This document shows positions 48,477 to 57,622 of a stretch of DNA of 64,000 bases, one piece after another. Where the stretch lies: assembly GCA_016197205.1 (NCBI GenBank), contig JACPWG010000141.1:46306-110305 (forward strand), written 5' to 3'. A model generated the notes under the pieces. It ran no database searches and was not told the DNA's origin. It saw only the letters and a program-made list of their open reading frames with translations. This stretch comes from Planctomycetota bacterium (GTDB lineage Bacteria; Planctomycetota; MHYJ01; WSZJ01; JACPWG01). Within the stretch, counting starts at the first letter, position 1. Each line of letters starts with the position of its first letter. Made by a program: the position numbers and the translations under genes.

Positions 48477-51116
48477 TCAGGATTTGAAGTGTTGGATCAA
48501 CTTCGACAGCAGGTCCGGAAAGTGCATCGCGATCGTGTAGTGACCCGCCTCGTACCACACGATCCGCGGGCGGCGCAGCGCCTCCCACAGAAGCTGCGTG
48601 CATTCGTTCGGCACGACTTCGTCCTTCTTCGCGTTCAGCATCAGGACGCCGGCCGGGTCGATGCGCGATGCATAGGTCAACGGCTCCACGACGCGCCACG
48701 CGCTGCGCAGGTCTTCCGCCGACAGCCCCTTCGCGGCGAGCGCCTCCCGGAGCGACTTCGTCTCGCGGGCGTGAAGGACGATCCCCGCCACGTCCCCGCC
48801 GCCGACGACCAGCCCCACGCGCCCGAACCGCCGAGGGTCCACGCCGGCCGTCAGGGCCGCGACGATCGAGCCCAGGCTTACGCCCATGATCCCCACGTGG
48901 GCCGGGTCGACCTCCGGCCGCGAGGCCAGCCAATCCCCGGCCCGACGCACGTCGCAGACGCCCTGGACGAAGGCGCTCACCGTGGCCGCGACGTCGGGCG
49001 CCAGCACGCCCACGTTCGGACGGCGCGCGGGGTCCGCAGGCTGCCGCTTCCCATAGTAGGGCAGCCAGACCATGAGCGACGCGATCCCCTCGGCCGCCAT
49101 CTGCCGGGCCATCATCTGTTCCGCCCCGAAGTCGCCGCCCAGGTGGTGCAGCACGATCGCCGCCGGGTGACGCCCCTCGAGCGTCGGCCGATAGTAGTCC
49201 GCGTAGACCGTGTTGTTCTCGACGTCCGGCCCCGGCATGGGCGTCGGAAACCGCAGCTCGAAGGCCTCCACGCGCTCCGTCGCGGCCCGTCGGTACAGCC
49301 GCCAGCCGAATTCCTGGACCGGGACGTCGAAACGCTTCACGAAGGCGCGCAGCTCTTCCCCCAGGTCGTCGCCGAGCTCGAGCGCGCGCGAGCGATAGGT
49401 CCCCTCCTGGGCCGGCTCGGGCTGCACAGGCACGGCCGGCGCCGCCGCGCCCGAAGCCTTCCCGCCCTCCTCCTCGGCGTCACGCTTGTCCGCGCCCTTC
49501 TCCACGCCCTTGTCCCCTGATTTGCCCGAGCCGCCGCCCGCGCCCGCCGGCGGATCCGACGCGGGCCTTGGCTGCAGCCCGGCCGGCTCCTTCGTGAGCA
49601 GCGCGCCGAGATCCAGCGCGGTGAAACGCTGATGTTGCGCCCACGCGTCGTCGCCGAGCGCCGGGTCCCCCGCGATCGCCACCCACAGCTTCAGGTCGCC
49701 CGGCGAGAACACCGCGTGCTGCAGGCATGGATGCCTGGGCGGGAATAGCCGGCACGCGCCGCGCATCGCCTCCGCGTCGATGCGGCCCATCCTCTCTTCC
49801 AGGTAGGCGCCGAGTTGGTTGTAGCCCATCCAGGAGGCGGCGTCGGACTCGCGCGGGTCGTAGCTGCTCCGCTGCGTGGCCGCGAGGTCGGCCGAAACGA
49901 AGTGGTTGGAGCGACGGACCGCGTGCTTGAGGGCGCCATGCGGCAGGATGTCCTCCTTCGGCTCCTCCGCGCGGAAGACCTCGACCCGGGACCGATTCAC
50001 CTCGACCGCAACGGCCTCCGGCACCTTGCCGTCCGCGAAAATAAAATTGTAACCGTACGTGCGGGGCCCCTTCTCGAGCAGGTCGAGCGCTTCGCGGAGG
50101 GTCGCGGCCGACTGCAGAAGCTGCCGCAGGAGAAAGCCGGAGGGGATGCCGGCGAACGACTCGTCGCGCGAGGCGCTCGCCATCGCGCCGACGGAGAGCC
50201 CGCGGGCGCTCACCCCGCTCGCACAGCCCAACATGCCGACCCAACCGACCACGGCGTGCGGGGTCCCGTCCGCGGGTTCGAAGAGGAGGACGGCCGCGCG
50301 AGCGCGCGCTTTCGGCCGCGCGCCCGGCTCGAGGACGTCACTGAGGCTCCACTGCTGGTACAGCCGTCCGGCGACCGTGGCCGCGGACCAGGCCGCGGAA
50401 CCCCGCGACGGCCTGAGGTCGGGGAGCATGTGGCAGGCGAGCACGTCGTTCAGCGGGAGGCCCGCGCCTTCGGCGAGCCCGCGCATCTCGTCCTTGAACG
50501 CCTGAGGCAGAAACGGGGCCGCACGGGAGTACATCCCGAGCAGCTCGGAAAGCGTGCGCCCCCCTGCGATTGCCGGATCGTGGAGCCAGGCGCCCACGAA
50601 GTCGCGGCAGACCGAGGGGAACATCTTCCCCATCTGGTAGCCCATTTCGAAGTGAGTGCCGCGGAGGTGAAGAACGAGTTGCCCGTCGCTCTCCTCAGCG
50701 AAGCCCCTCCCCTCGCGGGCGACGAGCCAGTCGGCGTGGGCCTCGGCGGGCATAGGGCGGGGCTCGGGCGGCGGGACGGTCGAGCCCGGTGCGGGAGCGG
50801 GCGGCGAGCCGGCGCCGGCGGGGGGCGGCGCGGGACGCTCGCCGGTCGACCCGGCGCCCGGCGTCGCTGCGGCAACCGGGGCGGCGACTTCGACGGGCGC
50901 AGCGGAGGCGAGAGCCGGGGCCGGCGGCGGCGTGAGCGACGGGTCCATCGCCTGGGGCGGCGTCGGCTCGGACGCGGCACCCGGAGGGGCGCCGCTGGTC
51001 GTGCCGGTCGTGCCTGCCGGGCGGCTGGGTTCGGAGGGCGGACTGCTGGAAGTGCAAGAGGCCAAGGCGATGCAGGCGAGGAGCAGCGTCGGGAGGCGAC
51101 GGAGAAGGGGAGTCAT
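48477..51116 (-). CDS. Lipoprotein with C45-type acyltransferase-like and alpha/beta-hydrolase domains
   Basis: 879 residues, two enzyme-like modules. A lipoprotein signal ends LLACIALASC (lipid Cys21), then a long Pro/Ala linker (about 22-150). Module 1 (about 155-500: LRGTHFEMGYQMGKMFP, ACHMLPDLR) resembles the C45/phospholipase-B-like Ntn-hydrolase family. The catalytic Cys of C45 is plausibly the one in LACHMLP, but no processing is proven. A charged Gly/Lys-rich linker (about 510-545) follows. Module 2 (about 640-879) is an alpha/beta hydrolase: nucleophile in GVSLGS (Ser near 748), Asp in NAKKDEVVP (near 828), His in AGHYTIAM (near 858). Upstream of hisG by 13 bp. Substrate unknown. Confidence 0.8.
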   Translation of the reverse strand: MTPLLRRLPTLLLACIALASCTSSSPPSEPSRPAGTTGTTSGAPPGAASEPTPPQAMDPSLTPPPAPALASAAPVEVAAPVAAATPGAGSTGERPAPPPAGAGSPPAPAPGSTVPPPEPRPMPAEAHADWLVAREGRGFAEESDGQLVLHLRGTHFEMGYQMGKMFPSVCRDFVGAWLHDPAIAGGRTLSELLGMYSRAAPFLPQAFKDEMRGLAEGAGLPLNDVLACHMLPDLRPSRGSAAWSAATVAGRLYQQWSLSDVLEPGARPKARARAAVLLFEPADGTPHAVVGWVGMLGCASGVSARGLSVGAMASASRDESFAGIPSGFLLRQLLQSAATLREALDLLEKGPRTYGYNFIFADGKVPEAVAVEVNRSRVEVFRAEEPKEDILPHGALKHAVRRSNHFVSADLAATQRSSYDPRESDAASWMGYNQLGAYLEERMGRIDAEAMRGACRLFPPRHPCLQHAVFSPGDLKLWVAIAGDPALGDDAWAQHQRFTALDLGALLTKEPAGLQPRPASDPPAGAGGGSGKSGDKGVEKGADKRDAEEEGGKASGAAAPAVPVQPEPAQEGTYRSRALELGDDLGEELRAFVKRFDVPVQEFGWRLYRRAATERVEAFELRFPTPMPGPDVENNTVYADYYRPTLEGRHPAAIVLHHLGGDFGAEQMMARQMAAEGIASLMVWLPYYGKRQPADPARRPNVGVLAPDVAATVSAFVQGVCDVRRAGDWLASRPEVDPAHVGIMGVSLGSIVAALTAGVDPRRFGRVGLVVGGGDVAGIVLHARETKSLREALAAKGLSAEDLRSAWRVVEPLTYASRIDPAGVLMLNAKKDEVVPNECTQLLWEALRRPRIVWYEAGHYTIAMHFPDLLSKLIQHFKS

Positions 51117-51771
51117 GCGGGCGCTCCGCTGTCGTGCGTCAGGGGGAATGGAGGAACCGTGGGGGGGGACGCGTGAGCCTCTTGTGCTGCTCCCCCGCAA
51201 GCGCTCCCCTCCCCCGTGCACAACCTCGGCACGATGCGAGTCGCTCCTTGGGCCGGCGTAGGGCGCTCATGCTCGTGCTGACTTTTTTTTCAGGCGCTTC
51301 GCCGCCGGGAGGCGGCAGCGCGTGCCCGGGGGTCCGGGGTGGGAGCCTGCTCGGAAAAACAATTGGGCGCGCCCTGGGGCGGTTGAGCCAACCGCGGCTG
51401 ATGGCCGCAACCAAAGGAGCGCACCCTCCTTCGCTCCCGCCTCCGCGGGAGCTTCGGAGCGTGCTATTCCTCCGCAACACTTGCGCACATCGCGCAAAGG
51501 TTGCGGAGGAATAGCCTACCGGCGGAGGAAACCCGTTTTCACGACCGAAGCCGTGGCGGCCACTCGCGCGGGCCGGAGGCCCGCGCCCCCAGGCGCCGGT
51601 CGGCCTACGCCAACGTGCGGCAAGGCTTGCGCGGGCACCCCCGGAGGGACCAAGGGCGCGCCCGTTCGCCTTCGCGCTCGGGTCGGTGTCGGCTCCTGTT
51701 CGAGCACGCCGGGGCCCGCGCCCCCAGGAGTTGGTTGGCCTGCGAAAACTCGCCGCGAGGAGTGCGGGTCC
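51117..51771. repeat. Intergenic region with strong hairpins and repeat copies
   Basis: No gene supported. Contents: a TTTGGTTGCGGCCATCAGCC match (about 51397-51416, minus strand); hairpin GCTCCCGC CTCC GCGGGAGC (51433-51452); a long hairpin at 51463-51515; a reversed CCTGGGGGCGCGGG palindrome (51565-51593) and a related half-copy near 51711-51732. The 3' end of the acyl-CoA-synthetase-like gene follows. Confidence 0.7.
51463..51515. other. Long near-perfect hairpin
   Basis: GCTATTCCTCCGCAAC (51463-51478) pairs exactly with GTTGCGGAGGAATAGC (51500-51515). Inside them TTGCGC pairs with GCGCAA around a short loop. No T-run on either side. It could be an RNA stem or a transposon-end relic. Confidence 0.8.
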
Positions 51772-53805
51772 CTACCGAAGCACCTGGGCCCGCGCGTTCG
51801 CGACCACCGGCCCCTCGGCCGTGATGATGAGGGGGTTGATCTCGAGGTCCTGGATCTCCGGGTGCGCCAGCATCAGCTCGGAGATCTTCACGAGGACGGC
51901 GACCAACTGCGGCGGGTCCACGGCGGGGATGTTGTGGTACCCGTTCAGCACCGGCGCGCCGCGGATCTCCTGGATCATCGTGTCCGCGTCGATCTTGCGA
52001 ACCGGGCAGAGGCGCACGGAAAAATCGCGCAGCAGATCCGTGAGCACGCCGCCGACCCCGAAGCACACGAAGGGCCCGAACACCGGGTCCCGCCGCGCGC
52101 CGACGATCAGCTCCAGGACGCCGGCCACCTGGCGCTGTACCAGGATCGGCTCCTTCTTGAACTGCTTGCGCAACTCCAGGAAGCCCTTGTCGAGGGCCTT
52201 CCGGTTCTGGATGTTCAGGACGATCCCGCCCACCTCGGAGCGGTGCTGGATCTTGGCGGAGACGACCTTCAGCACGAGCGGGTACCCCACCTTTCGGACC
52301 AGCTCGTCCGCGTCCTGCAGGCGGGACGTCACGGTTTCCGGCGTGACCGCGACGCCCGCGGCGGCCAGGATTTCCTTGGTTTCGTGCTCGGCGAGCGCCA
52401 CGAGCCGCGGGGCGGCCTTGCCCTTGCCCGTCACGGGCGGGTGCGGCGCCGGGGCCTGGAGGATCCCCTTACGCTTGAGCGACTCCAGCAATTTCCGGTA
52501 GGTGACCAGGCTGTGGTACGCGCGGATGGCCCTCTCCGGCGTGGGGAAGACGGGGATCCCCGCTCCGACCAGGGCCTGCGTCACCTGCGGCGCGCCGATG
52601 CAGAAGGCGACCACGGGCTTCGCGTACTTCCTCCTCGCCTCCGCGAGGGCGCGGCCCAGCTCCTCGCGGTCCCACCCGGAATCGAGCGCGACAAAACCCG
52701 AGAGCCTCCGGTCGGCGAAGAGCGTGTCGATGGCGCCGCCGATGCGGGTCGGATCCACCTGCGTCGTCAGGTCGACCGGATTGGCGAGCGAGGCGAAGGT
52801 CGGCACGGCCGGCTCGAGCGCCTTGCGGGTCGCGGGATCGAGCCTCGGAAACTGGAGGCCGAGGTCGGAGGCCAGGTCAAGGGCCGTGGTGGCGACGGTC
52901 CCCGAGACGGTAAGGAGGCAGGCGTTCTCGCTCTCGGGCAGGCTGCGCGCCAGGCACGAGAGGACGCTGATGGTGTCGAAGAACGACTCGGACTCCCCGC
53001 CGATCAGGATGCCGGCCTGGCGGGAGGCGGAGCGGAAGATGTCCGCCTCGCGGACCAACGGCCCGGGCGCGGCCCCGCCGGTCTTGAAGACGACCACGGG
53101 CTTCTTGAGGCAGACCTCGGCGGCCGTGCGCAGGAAGCGCCCGCCGTCCTTGATCTCCTCGAGAACGAGCGCGATGACCTCCGTCCGCTCATCACGGCCC
53201 AGGAAATCGAGAAAATCGGCCGGGTCGAGGTCGAGCGGCGCGCCGATGCAGGCGAACTTCGAGAGGCCGAGGCCGCGGCCCCGCATCTCGTGGAAGAGGA
53301 CCGAGGCGTAGGCGGGGCTCTGGCAGATGAAGCTCACGTTGCCGCGCGCCCGGGGGACCTCGGGGAAGTAGGACGCATTCACGTTGCCGTAGGCGTCGTA
53401 GATCCCTGCCGCGTTCGGCCCCAGGACTCGGGCGACGCCCTGGGCGCGGATCGCGGCCACTTCCTTTTCCAGCTTGCGGCGCGCGAGAGGACCGTCCCCG
53501 TAGCCGGACGCGAGGACGACGATGGCTTTGGGGCCGAGCGCCGCCGCCTCTTTCAAGGCCTGCGGCGCCGTCTCGTTGCGGACGGTGAGCAGGACCAGGT
53601 CGACGCCCTTCGGCACTTCGCGGACCGAGCCGAGGAAGCGCCGTCCCAGGACCTCGACGGTCGAGGCGCCCACGGGGTACACCTCCCCCGTGAAGCCCGA
53701 GTCCAGGATGTTCTTGAGCAGGATGTGCCCGACTTTCTCGGGATTCTCCGAGGCGCCCACGAGGGCGATGCTCTTCGGTGCGAATATGGTGGTGAGTGCG
53801 GTCAC
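51772..53805 (-). CDS. ADP-forming acyl-CoA synthetase family protein lacking the catalytic His segment
   Basis: About 677 residues in the alpha-beta fused order of ADP-forming acetate-CoA ligases: CoA-binding domain (SIALVGASENPEKVGH), two succinyl-CoA-ligase-like flavodoxin domains, then an ATP-grasp domain (about 470-677: VLKVVSAKIQHRSEVGG, DLEINPL). In the family the active phospho-His lies in SHTGSLAG, between KSG and QAG. Here that stretch reads KTGGAAPGPLVREADIFRSA, about nine residues short and without the His. Normal ADP-forming turnover is therefore doubtful. The start is GTG 53805 with AGGAGG seven bases upstream; an earlier in-frame GTG (53811) overlaps the ribosome site. 24 bp after argF. 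Confidence 0.85.
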   Translation of the reverse strand: MTALTTIFAPKSIALVGASENPEKVGHILLKNILDSGFTGEVYPVGASTVEVLGRRFLGSVREVPKGVDLVLLTVRNETAPQALKEAAALGPKAIVVLASGYGDGPLARRKLEKEVAAIRAQGVARVLGPNAAGIYDAYGNVNASYFPEVPRARGNVSFICQSPAYASVLFHEMRGRGLGLSKFACIGAPLDLDPADFLDFLGRDERTEVIALVLEEIKDGGRFLRTAAEVCLKKPVVVFKTGGAAPGPLVREADIFRSASRQAGILIGGESESFFDTISVLSCLARSLPESENACLLTVSGTVATTALDLASDLGLQFPRLDPATRKALEPAVPTFASLANPVDLTTQVDPTRIGGAIDTLFADRRLSGFVALDSGWDREELGRALAEARRKYAKPVVAFCIGAPQVTQALVGAGIPVFPTPERAIRAYHSLVTYRKLLESLKRKGILQAPAPHPPVTGKGKAAPRLVALAEHETKEILAAAGVAVTPETVTSRLQDADELVRKVGYPLVLKVVSAKIQHRSEVGGIVLNIQNRKALDKGFLELRKQFKKEPILVQRQVAGVLELIVGARRDPVFGPFVCFGVGGVLTDLLRDFSVRLCPVRKIDADTMIQEIRGAPVLNGYHNIPAVDPPQLVAVLVKISELMLAHPEIQDLEINPLIITAEGPVVANARAQVLR

Positions 53806-53829
53806 TTCCACCCCTCCTGACGTCGGCGT

Positions 53830-54762
53830 TCAGAGCAAAAGCGTTAGGAGCGCCTTCTGTGCATGGAGCCGGTTTTCGGCCTCGTCCCAGATCGCCGAGC
53901 TCGGCCCGTCGATGAGCTCGGCCGTGAGCTCCTCCCCGCGATGCGCGGGCAGGCAGTGGAGCACGAGCGCGTCCTTGCGCGCCAGCGCCAGCAGGGACGC
54001 GTTCACCTGGTAGGGCCGGAACGTCCGGAGCCGCGCTTCACGCTCCTTTTCCTGCCCCATGCTTACCCACACGTCGGTCACGAGCACGTCGGCGTCACGG
54101 GCGGCCTCGGCGGGCTCCGTCGTGACCGTCACGCTCCCGCCGGCCCGGCGCGCGTCCTCCGCGCTCGCCGCGACCACCTCGGGTGAGGGCTCGTAGCCGC
54201 GCGGCGCGGCCACGGCCACGTGACAGCCCAGTTTCGCGCCGCCGAAAAGCCACGAATGGGCGACGTTGTTTCCGTCCCCCACCCACGCCACCTTCTTGCC
54301 GGCCATCGGTCCCCGCTTCTCCTCGACCGTCAGCAGGTCCGCGAGGATCTGGCACGGATGGGAGAAGTCCGAGAGCCCGTTCACGACCGGCACGCGGCTG
54401 TGCTCGGCCAGCTCGACGACGTCGGCGTGGGCGTAGACGCGGGCAACGATGCCGTCCACGTACCGGCTGACGACGCGCGCCGTGTCCGCGATCGACTCCC
54501 CGCGACTGAGCTGCAAATCGTTCGAGCCCAGGTACAGCGCGGTGCCGCCGAGCTGCGCCACGCCGGCCTCGAACGAGACGCGCGTGCGCGTGGACGGCTT
54601 CTGGAAGACGAGCGCGATGGTCTTTCCGGCGAGCAGCGGCTGGCGGCGACCCGCATAGTGCTCGAGCTTCAGCAGCCGCGCGGTGTCGAGCATTTGCCGG
54701 ATTTCCTCCCCCGAGAAGTCTCGGAGGCTCAGGAAGTGCCTGCCCTTCAGGTTCCCGGACAT
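53830..54762 (-). CDS. argF: Ornithine carbamoyltransferase
   Basis: Makes citrulline from ornithine and carbamoyl phosphate. 310 residues, normal size. Carbamoyl-phosphate motif KPSTRTRVSFE, then LSRGESIADTARV, HPCQILADLLT, ornithine-binding DVWVSMGQE and HCLPAHRGEE: all catalytic motifs are present. ATG 54762 with AAGG seven bases upstream; 17 bp after the aminotransferase, so co-transcribed. Confidence 0.96.
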   Translation of the reverse strand: MSGNLKGRHFLSLRDFSGEEIRQMLDTARLLKLEHYAGRRQPLLAGKTIALVFQKPSTRTRVSFEAGVAQLGGTALYLGSNDLQLSRGESIADTARVVSRYVDGIVARVYAHADVVELAEHSRVPVVNGLSDFSHPCQILADLLTVEEKRGPMAGKKVAWVGDGNNVAHSWLFGGAKLGCHVAVAAPRGYEPSPEVVAASAEDARRAGGSVTVTTEPAEAARDADVLVTDVWVSMGQEKEREARLRTFRPYQVNASLLALARKDALVLHCLPAHRGEELTAELIDGPSSAIWDEAENRLHAQKALLTLLL

Positions 54763-54779
54763 GGCTCGCCTTTCAGGAT

Positions 54780-56207
54780 TCAATGCGCGGCCGGCGGAGA
54801 GGAGAGCGAAGGCGCGGCGGCCCGTCCGACCGCGGCGGCCGGAGCGGCCACGGCGGCGGCGACCTCCGTTTCCGCGAACGCCTGGTCCAGGATCGACAGC
54901 GCCGTGTCCACCTGTTCGCGCGTCACGATGAGGGGCGGGATCAGCCGGAGCACGTTGTGGTCGACGCCGCAGGCCTTGAGAATGAGCCCGAGACGACGGC
55001 ACGCGGCGCGAATGCGGTCCACACGGTCGCCGTCCGGCGAGCGGTCGGGCCGCACGACCTCCAGCCCGATCATGAGCCCCAACCCCCGCACGTCCCCGAT
55101 CCCCGCGTGCCGCGCGGCCAGGGCATCGAGCTTCGAGAAGAGATACGCGCTCGTCTCGCGCGCCTGTTCGACGAGCTTCTCCTCGCGCAGGACCGTCACC
55201 GTCGCGACGGCGGCGGCGCACGCGACCGCGTTTCCGCCGAAGGTCGTCCCATGCGCCCCGGCCGGCCACTTTTCGAGGAGCGCACGGTTGCCGCAGATGG
55301 CCCCGAGCGGAAGACCGTTCGCGATCCCCTTGGCTACGACCAGGATGTCCGGCGTGACGCCGTAGTGCTCGGCGGCGAACCAGGCCGCTGTGCGACCAAA
55401 GCCCGATTGGACCTCGTCGAAGATGAGGAGGATCCCGTGCCGGTCGCAAAGCGCGCGCAGCGCCTGGAGGAAGCGCCGCGGGGCGACGACGTACCCGCCC
55501 TCGCCGAGCATCGGCTCGATGAGGATTGCGGCCGTGTCGTCCGGATGGAGTTGGTGGCGGAAGAGATCCTCGACGAAGCGGACGCACTCCGTGTCGCAGG
55601 CGTAGGAGGGCTCGAGACCCCGCGTGAAGGGTGCGGACGCGGGAACGGACGCAGGCGCGCCGGCGTGGCGCTCGACGTTTTGTCCGAACGGGCACCGGTA
55701 GCAGTAAGGATACGGCGCGTGATAGACGCCGGGGAGGAGCGGCTCCTGGTTTCGGCGGTAGCGCGAGGACGAAGTCGTCACCGAGAGGGAGCCGAGTGTG
55801 CGGCCGTGGAAGCCGCCGCGGAACGCGAGGAGGCCGGGCCGGCCGGTCACGTGCCGCGCGAGCTTGAGCGCGCCTTCGATCGCCTCGGTGCCGGAATTCG
55901 TGAAGAAGAACATGTCGAGGTTGCCGGGCGTGACCTCCACGAGCGACTCGGCGAGCTTGACCATCGGCTCGTGCCGGAAGACGCCGCCGGAGTGGATGAA
56001 GAGGTCGACCTGCCGGTGGATGGCCTCGACCACGCGCGGGTGACCGTGCCCGAGGTTCGTGACGGCGGTGCCGCAGGCGAAGTCGAGATACGTCCGACCG
56101 TCGTCGCACTCGACGTAGGCGCCCCGGCTGCGGACGGCGACCAAATCGGTCTCCCAGGAGAGGGTCGGTGCGAGGACATGTTTCGAGCGTTCAACGACGT
56201 TCGACAT
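54780..56207 (-). CDS. Class III aminotransferase (acetylornithine/GABA type)
   Basis: 475-residue PLP enzyme. Motifs: NSGTEAIEGALKLAR, FRGGFHGRT, DEVQSGFGR, and the PLP-Lys in VVAKGIANGLPLGA. Length and the PYPYCYRCPFG insert resemble 4-aminobutyrate-type enzymes of Thermus, Chloroflexi and archaea more than the ~400-residue ArgD. Adjacency to argF argues for acetylornithine aminotransferase activity; both are possible. The C-terminal ~30 residues are an Ala-rich tail. First gene of the operon, with promoter 56268-56296. Confidence 0.88.
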   Translation of the reverse strand: MSNVVERSKHVLAPTLSWETDLVAVRSRGAYVECDDGRTYLDFACGTAVTNLGHGHPRVVEAIHRQVDLFIHSGGVFRHEPMVKLAESLVEVTPGNLDMFFFTNSGTEAIEGALKLARHVTGRPGLLAFRGGFHGRTLGSLSVTTSSSRYRRNQEPLLPGVYHAPYPYCYRCPFGQNVERHAGAPASVPASAPFTRGLEPSYACDTECVRFVEDLFRHQLHPDDTAAILIEPMLGEGGYVVAPRRFLQALRALCDRHGILLIFDEVQSGFGRTAAWFAAEHYGVTPDILVVAKGIANGLPLGAICGNRALLEKWPAGAHGTTFGGNAVACAAAVATVTVLREEKLVEQARETSAYLFSKLDALAARHAGIGDVRGLGLMIGLEVVRPDRSPDGDRVDRIRAACRRLGLILKACGVDHNVLRLIPPLIVTREQVDTALSILDQAFAETEVAAAVAAPAAAVGRAAAPSLSSPPAAH

Positions 56208-56267
56208 GCGGAACGGCTCTCCGTATCGACGTAAGTCGGCCCGGCCAGTGGAAAAGCGAGCGGGCAG

Positions 56268-56296
56268 ATCCTAGCAAACCCGTCTTCCGAAGTCAA
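56268..56296 (-). promoter_or_regulatory. Sigma70-type promoter for the aminotransferase-argF operon
   Basis: Minus strand: TTGACT (56296-56291), 17-bp spacer, TAGGAT (56273-56268). The leader to the ATG at 56207 is about 55 bases. No ARG-box palindrome was recognised. The thiL promoter on the other strand is not clear; TTGACC at 56358 lies too close to its ATG for a normal leader. Confidence 0.7.
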
Positions 56297-56394
56297 CCTT
56301 TTTTTTGCGAGCCACGTAACCCGCGTCTCGGCATGTCGTTATATCTTTCTAATTCCATTGACCTTGGGGAGGGGATTCGGGTACGTTTTCCCCC

Positions 56395-57321
56395 ATGCCG
56401 TTCGATGAATTCACGTTTCTCCGCTGGATCCGGCGCCGCACCCGGCCGAGCCGACGTGTAAGCCTCGGCATCGGGGACGATTGCGCCGCCATTCCCCTCG
56501 TGGGGAAGGGCCCGCTGCTCGTCACGACCGACATGCTCGTGGCGAGCGTGGACTTCGAGCCCGACGCCACGCCGGCGCGCGCCGTGGGGCGCAAGGCCAT
56601 GGCGGTGAACCTGAGCGACGTCGCCGCGATGGGCTGCGAGCCGGGCTTCGCCGTCTCCTCCATCGCGCTGCCGCGGGGCTGCCCTCTCGCGTACGCGCGC
56701 GGCATCCACCGGGGGCTCGCGGAGCGGGCGGAGGCCTTCGGCGTGGAGGTCGTGGGCGGCGACCTGTCCGCCACGCCGGGCCCGCTTGTGCTCAACGTCG
56801 CGCTGTTCGCGTTCGCGCGCGACCTGCGACCCGTGCCGCGCTCGGGCGCGCGACCGGGGGACGTGCTTCTCGCGACCGGTGCGTTCGGCGGATCGATCCT
56901 CGGCCGCCACCTCGCGTTCACGCCGCGCGTGCGCGAAGCCGTGGCCCTCAACCGCGCGACGCGCATCCGGGCGATGATCGACGTGAGCGACGGCCTCGCG
57001 GCGGACCTGGGTCACCTGCTGGAGGAGAGCGGCGTGGGGGCCGTCCTGCGGGAGGAGGCCGTCCCGATCCACCCGGACGCCGAACGACTCGCGCGCACCG
57101 ATGGACGAACGGCGCTCCACCACGCGCTCACGGACGGCGAGGACTTCGAGCTCCTGCTCGCCGTCGCGCCGCGCGACGTGAAGCGCGCCCTCGCCGCGGA
57201 CCTGGGCGGGACGCCGCTCCGCGTCCTCGGGGAGTTCACGAAAAAGAAAGGACTCTGGCTCGCCGGCGCCGGGCGGCCGCCGCGGCGCCTGCGGGCCGAC
57301 GGCTTTCGGCACGTATTCTAG
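56395..57321 (+). CDS. thiL: Thiamine-monophosphate kinase
   Basis: Phosphorylates thiamine monophosphate to the diphosphate cofactor. 308 residues of the PurM-like fold: N-terminal GIGDDCAAI (ATP/Mg), TTDMLVASVDF, NLSDVAAMG, VVGGDLSATPG, and the second half MIDVSDGLAADL and LTDGEDFELL. All Mg-binding Asp residues are present. ATG 56395; weak ribosome site. No TPP riboswitch was seen upstream and no other thi genes are near. Confidence 0.94.
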   Translation: MPFDEFTFLRWIRRRTRPSRRVSLGIGDDCAAIPLVGKGPLLVTTDMLVASVDFEPDATPARAVGRKAMAVNLSDVAAMGCEPGFAVSSIALPRGCPLAYARGIHRGLAERAEAFGVEVVGGDLSATPGPLVLNVALFAFARDLRPVPRSGARPGDVLLATGAFGGSILGRHLAFTPRVREAVALNRATRIRAMIDVSDGLAADLGHLLEESGVGAVLREEAVPIHPDAERLARTDGRTALHHALTDGEDFELLLAVAPRDVKRALAADLGGTPLRVLGEFTKKKGLWLAGAGRPPRRLRADGFRHVF

Positions 57322-57622
57322 CACGCGGCTCCCACGAGCCGGCGCGCGGCAGCCCTGCACGGAACCGCGACCGTGAGGGAGCGGCCCCGGCGTGTCCTCG
57401 GACTTCCCCCGGTTCGAGCCTGCCGACGGGCACGCGACCGCCCAGAGCTCCACTGGAGTAAAAACCGCTGAACTCCCTCCAGTCGGCCCTGCAAAATTCG
57501 ACGCGGGGTACGAGCTGCAACCCGGCGTTGTGGGAGCATACCGCGGGACCGCTCGCTCACGCTCGCGGTTCTTTTTTCTCGGGCGTCAGCCGGCAGCAAG
57601 GGAGTCCCTCGATGGGTGCCGC
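57322..57622. repeat. Gap with two opposed GACCGCTCCCTCACGGTCGC copies
   Basis: One copy at 57358-57386 (reverse) and one at 57547-57571 (forward), about 160 bp apart and inverted. No gene is supported between thiL and tsaE. Confidence 0.7.

Noticed and set aside
56208..56394. TPP riboswitch before thiL
   Set aside because: No CUGAGA or ACCUGAUCUGG-like core, and too little space.
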